A stretch of DNA of 5,818 nucleotides from Fibrobacterota bacterium (GCA_030619215.1 JAUXBV010000255.1:1-5818), one strand, 5' to 3'; positions 1-5,753 are shown, counted from the first letter of the stretch. Made by a program: numbers and translations. The notes: generated by a model from the sequence alone, not told the origin.

Positions 1-59
1 GGCACAGAGATATATCAGATATAATGTTTTAATAAATAATTCTTTGCATTAAAACAATG

Positions 60-194
60 GGAGGGGCCAATTAATTAGGATATTTATTCCTACCCACAAT
101 GAATATTCATGTATTCCAATTTATAATAATTATACAGGGAATAATAATAGTTAAATTTTCAAATTTTTAGCACAATTAATGTAGGAGGGGCCAA
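60..194 (+). repeat. Direct repeat GGAGGGGCCAA (60-70 and 184-194)
   Basis: An exact 11-base direct repeat lies in the leader of the first gene, with 113 bases between copies. The second copy is the ribosome binding site of the HEAT-like gene. The first copy has no start codon in range. G-rich 11-mers are unlikely by chance in such AT-rich DNA, so a duplicated leader or a decoy site is possible. The interval between the copies is AT-rich, with a TATAAT at 122-127 that lacks a convincing -35 partner. Confidence 0.6.
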
Positions 195-196
195 AC

Positions 197-892
197 ATGT
201 TACATGTTACTGCATTCATAAGGGTGACGTTTTTCAGCCTAATGTTTGTTTTCCTGCTCGCACATACTCCAGTAAACGCTGCTGATAAAGAAAAGAGCAT
301 GGAACAATCAACAATAACGTCATATCAGGCTACAGATAATACTATTCTGAAACGAAAGGTATTAAAAACACTTTCAGGTGATTTCAATGCCGAAACTGAT
401 GTTGCAGCTCAATGGAAAGTCGATTTTTTGAAAAAGGTATTGGGAGAGCGGAGCCCAATCCTTGTAGAGGAGGCCGCTTATCAAACAGGTAATTTACATA
501 TAAAGGAGTTAAACCGGGAGTTGATAACACTTTTTCATAAAGCTGAAGAAAAGTTCATGGGGTATTCGGAGAGGGTACAGACAGCAATTGTAAATACTCT
601 TGGTAAGACAGGCGGTGCTGATGCCGCGAAATTATTCGGTGATTATCTGGATAATGATAATGGAGCTGCTTATTTAGGTTATGAAATATTGGCTGCAATT
701 GAAGAACTTGATGACCCATCACTAATTACCCCTTTACATAAATACGCTGAGAAAATGGATAGAAGGATCGCAAAATTAAAGGCGAAAAATGCTGATCCGA
801 TTTTCTATTCAAAATTTCTGATGTTCAGTAAACTGGCAAAAGGTATTGCAGAAACGTTATCAAAAGTAAAGGAGGGCGGCAATGAGAAATAA
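197..892 (+). CDS. Exported HEAT-like helical protein of unknown function
   Basis: This encodes a 231-residue protein that I cannot assign to a named family. Residues 1-28 form a signal peptide: a basic/hydrophobic start, a hydrophobic core (FFSLMFVFLLA) and a probable cleavage after VNA. There is no lipobox cysteine, so a soluble periplasmic or secreted protein is expected. The mature part is predicted helical throughout. Residues about 125-185 show the spacing of HEAT/PBS-lyase-type repeats (TAIVNTLGKTGGADAAKLF, then AAYLGYEILAAIEELDDPSLITPL), which usually form a protein-binding solenoid. No catalytic motif is visible, and it lacks the T9SS-type tail of its neighbour. The ATG at 197 is chosen because TAGGAGGGG (182-190) lies six bases upstream and the signal peptide begins there. 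The end overlaps the downstream peptidase gene by 11 bases, so the two are almost certainly co-transcribed. A role as partner, chaperone or inhibitor of that peptidase is inference only. Confidence 0.88.
   Translation: MLHVTAFIRVTFFSLMFVFLLAHTPVNAADKEKSMEQSTITSYQATDNTILKRKVLKTLSGDFNAETDVAAQWKVDFLKKVLGERSPILVEEAAYQTGNLHIKELNRELITLFHKAEEKFMGYSERVQTAIVNTLGKTGGADAAKLFGDYLDNDNGAAYLGYEILAAIEELDDPSLITPLHKYAEKMDRRIAKLKAKNADPIFYSKFLMFSKLAKGIAETLSKVKEGGNEK
868..884 (+). promoter_or_regulatory. Ribosome binding site and overlapping start of the peptidase gene
   Basis: AAAGGAGGG (868-876) is five bases before the ATG at 882 and lies inside the last codons of the HEAT-like gene, whose stop codon is at 890-892. 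The start and stop overlap by 11 bases, the arrangement expected for translational coupling. Confidence 0.8.
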
Positions 893-3056
893 TAAATTGA
901 CGCTTTATAGCATAGCATGTATCCTCCTTTTCGTTTCAGTTGTTTTTGCAGGTAAAATTGGTATTATAGTGAATAAAAATTTATATCCTCTTATAGAATC
1001 ATCAATTAATACATATATCGAAGATGTACAGCAGATTGAGCAAAAAGGTGTGTGGCTGGAAGCAACAACATATGACGAGACAAGTTCCCCGGACGATTTA
1101 AAAAATAATATTAAAGATCATTACGAGAATGATGAGCTTGAAGGTGTGATCTTTATAGGAGATTTGCCAATTGTAAACCATGAGGATGATAATCAATATC
1201 ACCCATGTGACTGGTGGTGGATGGATCTGGACGGTGTGTGGGGAGGAAGTAATTATAATTTTAATTCCCATACAGGGGACCGCGAAATGGAGATATGGCA
1301 CTCCCGTATAACCACAGGTGTTCATCCTGACCTTGGCGCGGAAGAAGATATTGTTATCAGCTACCTTGAGCGTGTACACAGAAGAATGAGAGGCCAGGAT
1401 GATCATGGAAGAAACCTTTGTATAATTGGAGATAAAGCAAGTTGGGGTGGCCTTGAAAGTGAAAACATAAACTCACTGGATTATCCTTCTGATAAAACAA
1501 GCACCTATTCGGGATCTACGTGTACTGGTGCAAACTGGCAAAGTGAACAGGAATCAGGTGAAATGGAATTTGGATTTTTGTATTCACACTCATCTTCAAC
1601 CAGTCATTCCACGCCAAGCTGGAGTTACAATAACCAACTTGGCATTGACGCTGATGGAAGATTTTATCATCTTTTTGCCTGTAGTAATTCAAGATATACC
1701 ACAAAAAACATGGGTGGACTCTATGGATATGGCGGCAATGGTCTCATTGGTTTTGGCAGCACGAAAACAGGAAGCATGAGACCCGGGGGGTTTGCGGCTT
1801 TTAATACACCATTAACAGAAGGTAAAAGTTTTGGAGAGGCTTTTATGGAATGGGCAAGTACTGAGGGTATTAAAGACCATGACTGGAACTACGGTATGTG
1901 TATTCAGGGTGTCGGTACCCTTCGCTTAGCACCTTATCCAGGTGGGCCATACCTTGCTATCAGTTCGCCTGATGGCGGAGAGGAGTGGGAACAGGGCAAT
2001 ACCTATGATATTAAATGGGGTAGTAATGTATCGGGAAATGTTAAGATTGAGCTTCTTAAGGGTGGTGCGGTAGATAAGGTAATAGAAAGCTCAACTGAAA
2101 ATGATGGATTGCACTCATTGGCTATTACTACAGATTATGCGGTTGGCAATGACTATAAAATTAAAATAAGCAGCCTTACTAATGATACCGTTATCTGTGA
2201 GAGTAACGAAAATTTCAGTATTACCGAGGAGTATATCATAAAAGCGTTTCCTTATGTGCAGGACTTTGATACCTTAAATACCGGAACTGTTATCCTACCC
2301 TACAAATGGGAACAGCTTGATGTGGATGATATAAACTGGACAGTTTGGACAGGTAAAACTCCTACAAAAGAGTCTGACGGCGTTACAGGTCCGGATGGCG
2401 ATCATACGTCAGGGGCGGGAAATTACATTTACGTGGAGTCATCAAGCCCGAATAACCCGGATAAAAAAGCGGATTACGCAACTCCTAAATTCAATCTTAA
2501 AGCTCTTGCCGATCCGGAGCTGACTTTCTGGTGCCACATGTTCAGTGATAATAGTGGACAGGACGAGATGGGTGACCTCTATCTTGACATCTGCGTGGAT
2601 GGAAACTGGAGCAGTGACGTTGTGCAGTTAAGTAAAGATCATGGTGATGCGTGGTTTGAGCAAAAAGTGGATTTAAACCAGTATAAGGGTGAGCGCGTGA
2701 TCTTCCGTTTCCGTGCTGTCACTGGAAGCGGCTGGGCAAGCGACATCTGCATTGATGATTTCAAGATTGATGGTCTCGTGTCGGTTAATGACTTGGCTTC
2801 CAAGGTGTCTTTGTCTTTTGGCCTCGGATTTTACGGCTCCCGAATACATTTCAGGGTTCCTGAAAACACCGGAAAAGAGAAGGTACATATAAGCCTTTAC
2901 AATGTCCAGGGAAAGCTGGTAAAGAAGATTGTAAACGACAACCTTAAAGCCGGTTATTACTCAGTGCCTTTGCGCCTGCTTGCTACAGGTTTATATATTT
3001 GCAGAATGGAAGCAGAAGGTTTTAATAAGACGATTAATGTTATCTTGACGAAGTAA
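882..3056 (+). CDS. Secreted C25-like (gingipain-type) cysteine peptidase with Kre9/KNH1-like, MAM and T9SS sorting domains
   Basis: This 724-residue modular secreted protein is probably a caspase-fold (clan CD) cysteine peptidase. Residues 1-23 are a signal peptide ending VFA. Residues about 24-352 resemble the gingipain/C25 catalytic domain: a strand with GVIFIGDLPIV (88-98), EIWHSRI (137-143), a candidate catalytic His236 in FLYSHSSS, and a candidate nucleophile Cys267 in LFACSNSRY followed by GLIGFGSTKTG. The His-Cys spacing of 31 resembles RgpB (His211/Cys244). The usual Gly after the His is Ser here. Residues about 357-447 (SPDGGEEWEQGNTYDIKW) match Kre9/KNH1-like modules. Residues about 456-631 match MAM domains (NWTVWTG, GPDGDHTSGAGNYIYVE, SDICIDDFKIDG). 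Residues about 640-724 (VHISLYNVQGKLVKKI, ATGLYICRME, terminal K) match the T9SS type A tail. AAAGGAGGG (868-876), inside the upstream gene, is the ribosome binding site, so translation is coupled. Domains are assigned by eye and proteolytic activity is inferred. Confidence 0.93.
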   Translation: MRNNKLTLYSIACILLFVSVVFAGKIGIIVNKNLYPLIESSINTYIEDVQQIEQKGVWLEATTYDETSSPDDLKNNIKDHYENDELEGVIFIGDLPIVNHEDDNQYHPCDWWWMDLDGVWGGSNYNFNSHTGDREMEIWHSRITTGVHPDLGAEEDIVISYLERVHRRMRGQDDHGRNLCIIGDKASWGGLESENINSLDYPSDKTSTYSGSTCTGANWQSEQESGEMEFGFLYSHSSSTSHSTPSWSYNNQLGIDADGRFYHLFACSNSRYTTKNMGGLYGYGGNGLIGFGSTKTGSMRPGGFAAFNTPLTEGKSFGEAFMEWASTEGIKDHDWNYGMCIQGVGTLRLAPYPGGPYLAISSPDGGEEWEQGNTYDIKWGSNVSGNVKIELLKGGAVDKVIESSTENDGLHSLAITTDYAVGNDYKIKISSLTNDTVICESNENFSITEEYIIKAFPYVQDFDTLNTGTVILPYKWEQLDVDDINWTVWTGKTPTKESDGVTGPDGDHTSGAGNYIYVESSSPNNPDKKADYATPKFNLKALADPELTFWCHMFSDNSGQDEMGDLYLDICVDGNWSSDVVQLSKDHGDAWFEQKVDLNQYKGERVIFRFRAVTGSGWASDICIDDFKIDGLVSVNDLASKVSLSFGLGFYGSRIHFRVPENTGKEKVHISLYNVQGKLVKKIVNDNLKAGYYSVPLRLLATGLYICRMEAEGFNKTINVILTK

Positions 3057-3169
3057 TTATAAAAGCTTATTAATAAAGTTATAAAAAAATTAATATCTTG
3101 ACGGGGAGTTGCTTTATTGCTTAAAACAGCTTTCATCATTTTTTAATATCCCATTGATTGTTTAAATTT

Positions 3170-3200
3170 AAAGCCCATTTAATATGGGCTTTTTTTATTT
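3170..3200 (+). terminator. Intrinsic terminator after the peptidase gene
   Basis: A perfect 9-bp stem AAAGCCCAT / ATGGGCTTT (3170-3178 with 3184-3192) closes a five-base loop. It runs into seven T residues (3190-3196) and then ATTT. It is 114 bases past the stop codon of the peptidase gene and ends the two-gene unit. Confidence 0.88.
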
Positions 3201-3216
3201 ATACCGAATTGCCTGG

Positions 3217-3268
3217 TACTTTAGTGCATAAATATGTATTACTAAAGTAGCACTTCGCACAACTAAAG
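3217..3268. repeat. Inverted/direct repeat cluster built on ACTAAAG
   Basis: TACTTTAGT (3217-3225) and ACTAAAGTA (3241-3249) form a perfect 9-bp inverted repeat with a 15-base loop. A second ACTAAAG at 3262-3268 could pair with the same left arm, giving two mutually exclusive structures. The right side also has CACTTCGCAC (3251-3260). There is no T-run after either stem, so it is not a second terminator. An operator array or an RNA switch in a leader are both possible; neither is demonstrated. Confidence 0.55.
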
Positions 3269-3330
3269 AGGCGACCTATGTGTTTTTGAAAATGATATAG
3301 ACAACCTTCCATTAAAAATGTAGAATTACA

Positions 3331-3336
3331 TATAAT
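3331..3336 (+). promoter_or_regulatory. Candidate -10 box of the HDOD gene promoter
   Basis: TATAAT matches the sigma-70 -10 consensus exactly and lies in the only intergenic stretch before the HDOD gene, downstream of the terminator. The -35 position is poor (TTCCAT at 3307-3312, 18-base spacer), so an activator or another sigma factor may be needed. Transcription would begin near 3343, at the edge of the DnaA-box-like dyad. Confidence 0.4.
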
Positions 3337-3341
3337 CACTC

Positions 3342-3363
3342 TTTATCCACATAGGTGGATAAA
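3342..3363. promoter_or_regulatory. Inverted pair of DnaA-box-like sequences forming a perfect 9-bp dyad
   Basis: TTTATCCAC (3342-3350) and GTGGATAAA (3355-3363) are perfect complements around ATAG. The + strand contains the consensus DnaA box TTATCCACA (3343-3351). The - strand contains TTATCCACC (3362-3354), eight of nine matches. The dyad starts six bases after the TATAAT at 3331-3336, where a bound protein could block transcription or a transcript would begin with a stable hairpin. No T-run follows, so it is not a terminator. DnaA binding is inferred from sequence only. Confidence 0.5.
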
Positions 3364-3372
3364 TCTGAGTAG

Positions 3373-3404
3373 AAGCTGAATGGCTTTTTTAAAACCATCA
3401 GCTT
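3373..3404 (+). other. Hairpin immediately upstream of the HDOD reading frame
   Basis: AAGCTGA (3373-3379) pairs with TCAGCTT (3398-3404), and TGG (3381-3383) with CCA (3395-3397), leaving A3380 bulged. The loop is C followed by T6A4. The stem ends five bases before the ATG at 3410 and occupies the place where a ribosome binding site would be expected. The sequence after it is only moderately T-rich, so termination is doubtful. It may be a leader structure, especially if translation begins at 3455 or 3479. Confidence 0.45.
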
Positions 3405-3409
3405 AACTC

Positions 3410-5287
3410 ATGTTTATATCTTTCTTAGTATCTTTCAATCTTATAGAAATAATAATGCACCCTGCTCCTTTAAAATTAATGAAATCGAAATCGTATGATA
3501 CTCCGCTCATTCTCATCTTCTCGGCACGTGAGCGGATCCGTGGCATTCTGTCGGTAGGGCTCCAGCAGTGCCATTACCGGATAATCCAGGCGATCAATTC
3601 AAACGTTGCCAGCCTGAAGGCGAACCAGTTCGTGCCGGACCTTGTCATTGCGGACATCACGGCAAAAAACACCAAAGACATTCTCATGTTAAACCGTCTG
3701 CATCATTCCGAACGGACCCGGAGCACCCCTCTTCTGGCAGTGGTGCCGCGTACGATAAAGGAAAAACTTGAGAAAATACTGAATGCAAAAGCGGATATAG
3801 AGGGTACCCCGGATAATGCACAGTTCTTTCTCATTGAATACCCTTTCAACTTTTCCGATCTTTTAAAAAAGATCACACATATTCTCGCCCGTTTCGGCAA
3901 CCCCCTGCCGCAAAAACAAAACCTTAATGAGGATGAACAGTTCAAGATCCGTACGGGCCAGCGTCTGTTTGACCCCAACGTCAAAATCGCAACCAAACTG
4001 CGTGACATAGCTGCGCAGCTTCAGAAACAGTGGGTGTTCCCCTATACCGTTATAAAGGCGCTTGACATCCTCGGTTCAGAAAAGAGCTGCGGTGAGGAGC
4101 TTGCCAAATGTATAAAATCCGATCTCTCAGCCTCCGCAGCTCTTTTAAAAGTGGCCAATACGGTTTTTTATGCAAAGCGCCAGAAACGAATAACGGATAT
4201 CAAGGAGTGTGTGGTACGGATTGGATTTCAGCAGACGCGGAACCTGCTCTCCTGCTTTTCGCTTATTGACCTCACGTCAGAGAGTTATGGCGAATCGGGT
4301 TTTACACGGCCTGAATTCTGGCTCCATTCCCTGGCTGTTGCCCTTATTGCTTCGAAGCTATGTGAAGACAGCGGATACCGGCGGCCGGAGCTGGCCTTTC
4401 TGACCGGGCTCATACATGATCTGGGAAAAGTGCCTCTGGATAATAATTTTAAGAATGTCTTCCCGAAACTTCTCGAAGAGACAACCTCCCGCGGCGAAAT
4501 GTTTTATCGAACCGAGTTGTATCTGATGAACTTCAGCCATGCTGACGTCGGGCACTTTCTGACCAACCAGTGGAATTTCCCGTCGGCAATATCCCGGGGC
4601 ATTCTCAACCACCATACCCCCGAACGGATACTGGAGGCGACTCCGGCCGAGGACCGCATTCTCTTTGAGGCCGTTTTTATTGCAAATCAAATTGCAAAGG
4701 CAATGAACCTGGGTCACAGCTGTGACGAGATTATCCAGGAGATTCCCTATCAGATGCTTCGCGACCTTTCTATCCCAAAAGGGCCGACTGCTAATTTTAT
4801 TTCGACCGTGATAAGAAACCTGAATCAGATGGCCAAATTTCTGAATATCGGTATCAAAAAACTTACTCTGGCTCAACCGGCGCACGAAGTTACCGAAGGA
4901 GAGATCCTTTTTGTGTACGGTGATCATCCTGATTTTCACCCGCTGGTCCTCGCACTGAGGCATAACGGGTATAAGGTGCTTATTTCAAAACAACTCCCGC
5001 CGGAACCCGACCCCTCGATCCGCGTCATTATCATCATGCCGGAGCAGGGAGCTCCTCTTGACATCATGCTATATGATGATGAACAGGAAAGTACTTCGGA
5101 ATCATCACCGCATAAAATCTTTATCATGGATGTTGAGCCGCACCAAGTCCCGGTTCAGGGATTTGACGACAGTAGTATGATTTTTATCAACCAGGACAAT
5201 TTGGACATGCGGTTTATCCTCCACATCCTCGATAAATTCTACGGCAGGGTCATTGTTCCTCAGCGCACCGATGTCGAACAGGACTAG
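3410..5287 (+). CDS. HDOD-domain signalling protein flanked by two degenerate receiver-like domains
   Basis: This is a cytoplasmic regulator of up to 625 residues (numbered from 3410). Residues about 31-160 resemble a response-regulator receiver. The aspartate position is kept (LVIAD82), but the acidic pair of strand 1 is replaced (ILIFSARE) and the usual KPF is EYPF, so it is probably a pseudo-receiver. Residues about 195-405 are an HDOD domain: FPYTVIKALDIL, a repeated SDLSASAALLKVANTVFY core, H306, GLIHDLGK (H336, D337), HADVGHFLTNQW (377-388) and NHH (400-402). Residues about 497-615 look like a second receiver remnant (ILFVYGDHPDF, VIIIMP, KIFIMD). HDOD proteins are generally scaffolds in bacterial signalling, and no output enzyme or DNA-binding domain is visible. 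The start is uncertain. ATGs at 3410, 3455 and 3479 all lack a ribosome binding site; 3479 (MKSKSYDTPLIL) fits the domain start and the compositional shift best, and 3410 is given as the outer limit. G+C is higher than in the two upstream genes. Confidence 0.92.
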   Translation: MFISFLVSFNLIEIIMHPAPLKLMKSKSYDTPLILIFSARERIRGILSVGLQQCHYRIIQAINSNVASLKANQFVPDLVIADITAKNTKDILMLNRLHHSERTRSTPLLAVVPRTIKEKLEKILNAKADIEGTPDNAQFFLIEYPFNFSDLLKKITHILARFGNPLPQKQNLNEDEQFKIRTGQRLFDPNVKIATKLRDIAAQLQKQWVFPYTVIKALDILGSEKSCGEELAKCIKSDLSASAALLKVANTVFYAKRQKRITDIKECVVRIGFQQTRNLLSCFSLIDLTSESYGESGFTRPEFWLHSLAVALIASKLCEDSGYRRPELAFLTGLIHDLGKVPLDNNFKNVFPKLLEETTSRGEMFYRTELYLMNFSHADVGHFLTNQWNFPSAISRGILNHHTPERILEATPAEDRILFEAVFIANQIAKAMNLGHSCDEIIQEIPYQMLRDLSIPKGPTANFISTVIRNLNQMAKFLNIGIKKLTLAQPAHEVTEGEILFVYGDHPDFHPLVLALRHNGYKVLISKQLPPEPDPSIRVIIIMPEQGAPLDIMLYDDEQESTSESSPHKIFIMDVEPHQVPVQGFDDSSMIFINQDNLDMRFILHILDKFYGRVIVPQRTDVEQD

Positions 5288-5494
5288 GAGAAAATTTTTA
5301 ATGAAGATTCCTAAACAATAAAAATAACGCGTCCGGTATAACTAGATTGCAGTATTCTATCTATAGAAGATCCTTATACGGGAACAAGAGATTTTTTTTC
5401 TATACATTCATATGTTATACTTTTTCTCATCTTTCATTATTATCCAAAAAAAGAAACCTTTAATTATACTCGCCTATAAATACTCCCTTTAAAG

Positions 5495-5512
5495 TGTTCA
5501 CTGTAGTGAACA
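5495..5512. promoter_or_regulatory. 18-bp operator-like dyad TGTTCACT-GT-AGTGAACA
   Basis: Two perfect 8-base arms are separated by two bases. A two-base centre is unfavourable for an RNA hairpin but typical of binding sites for dimeric helix-turn-helix repressors. It lies about 240 bases before the start at 5754. The cognate regulator is unknown. Confidence 0.5.
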
Positions 5513-5616
5513 GGAAAAAGTAATAAAATGTGATTTTGTATCAATTTCTTGGTATATTATATTTACAAAGGCAATTTTTTTATTCCCCTCCTATTAATAC
5601 ATTAACTATTCGATGT

Positions 5617-5634
5617 TTGATATTATTATATCAA
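5617..5634. promoter_or_regulatory. 18-bp dyad TTGATAT-TATT-ATATCAA
   Basis: Perfect 7-base arms lie around a four-base centre, 120 bases before the start at 5754. This could be an operator, or a weak hairpin if transcribed. The AT-rich context makes chance symmetry more likely than for the dyad at 5495-5512. Confidence 0.35.
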
Positions 5635-5704
5635 GTCATTGGGTAACGGTAATACAATCCTGGCATTTTTACTATCGGAATCCTGATGATCATATCAAAA
5701 TTAT

Positions 5705-5721
5705 ACTTCAATTAATGAAGT
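5705..5721. repeat. Small inverted repeat ACTTCA-ATTAA-TGAAGT
   Basis: Six-base perfect arms lie around a five-base centre, ending 22 bases before the ribosome binding site of the partial gene. It overlaps a TATACT (5702-5707) that could serve as a -10 box, though no -35 box is recognisable. Confidence 0.3.
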
Positions 5722-5753
5722 TAATAAATAATACACGTTAACAGGAGGAGAAT

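Larger units (their letters stand above)
3057..3409. other. 353-base intergenic region with terminator, promoter-like box and inverted repeats
   Basis: No supported gene lies here. From left to right it holds: an AT-rich 3' untranslated stretch, with a 10-bp palindrome TTATTAATAA at 3067-3076 and a second copy of TATCTTGACG at 3094-3103 (the first, 3041-3050, is in the end of the peptidase gene); an intrinsic terminator; a group of ACTAAAG inverted repeats; a TATAAT box; a DnaA-box-like dyad; and a hairpin just before the next reading frame. The density of dyads after the terminator suggests a regulatory region for the HDOD gene. Confidence 0.7.
5288..5753. other. 466-base AT-rich intergenic region with several dyads
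   Basis: No convincing gene lies here. After the HDOD stop there is a T8 run (5392-5399), but only weak structure precedes it, so I do not call a terminator. A short dyad TTCTAT/ATAGAA is at 5355-5368. Operator-like dyads lie at 5495-5512 and 5617-5634, and a 6-bp one at 5705-5721. Promoter-like TATATT (5558-5563) follows TTGTAT (5536-5541) with a 16-base spacer, which is weak evidence. A 42-codon frame (5613-5741) without a ribosome binding site is probably chance. Confidence 0.6.

Noticed and set aside
20..127. TATAAT boxes at 20-25 and 122-127 as promoters of the first gene
   Set aside because: Neither has a -35 match at proper distance, and such hexamers are common by chance in DNA this AT-rich.
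1098..1406. A 102-codon - strand frame opposite the peptidase gene
   Set aside because: Low-complexity, Ile-rich translation opposite a well-supported domain; no start signals.
3217..3363. Terminal inverted repeats of an insertion sequence remnant
   Set aside because: No transposase fragment, no flanking target duplication and short arms; the repeats fit regulatory dyads better.
3342..3363. A replication origin
   Set aside because: Only two DnaA-like boxes, with no box cluster, unwinding element or neighbouring dnaA/dnaN; a local regulatory site is more plausible.
4358..4963. A 201-codon open frame on the - strand
   Set aside because: It lies wholly opposite the HDOD gene, whose domain motifs are clear. 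The translation has no recognisable domain, and there is no ribosome binding site or promoter. It is a shadow of the richer G+C coding strand.
5286..5321. Tiny frame MKIPKQ after the HDOD stop, with AGGAG upstream
   Set aside because: Six codons with a ten-base spacer; too short to support as a gene.
5370..5400. T8 run (5392-5399) as terminator of the HDOD gene
   Set aside because: Only a three-base stem (TCC/GGA) can be drawn before it, so it does not meet the pattern of an intrinsic terminator.
5581..5597. CCCCTCCTA as a ribosome binding site for a - strand gene
   Set aside because: Read on the - strand it gives TAGGAGGGG, but the only nearby start (TTG) meets a stop after three codons.
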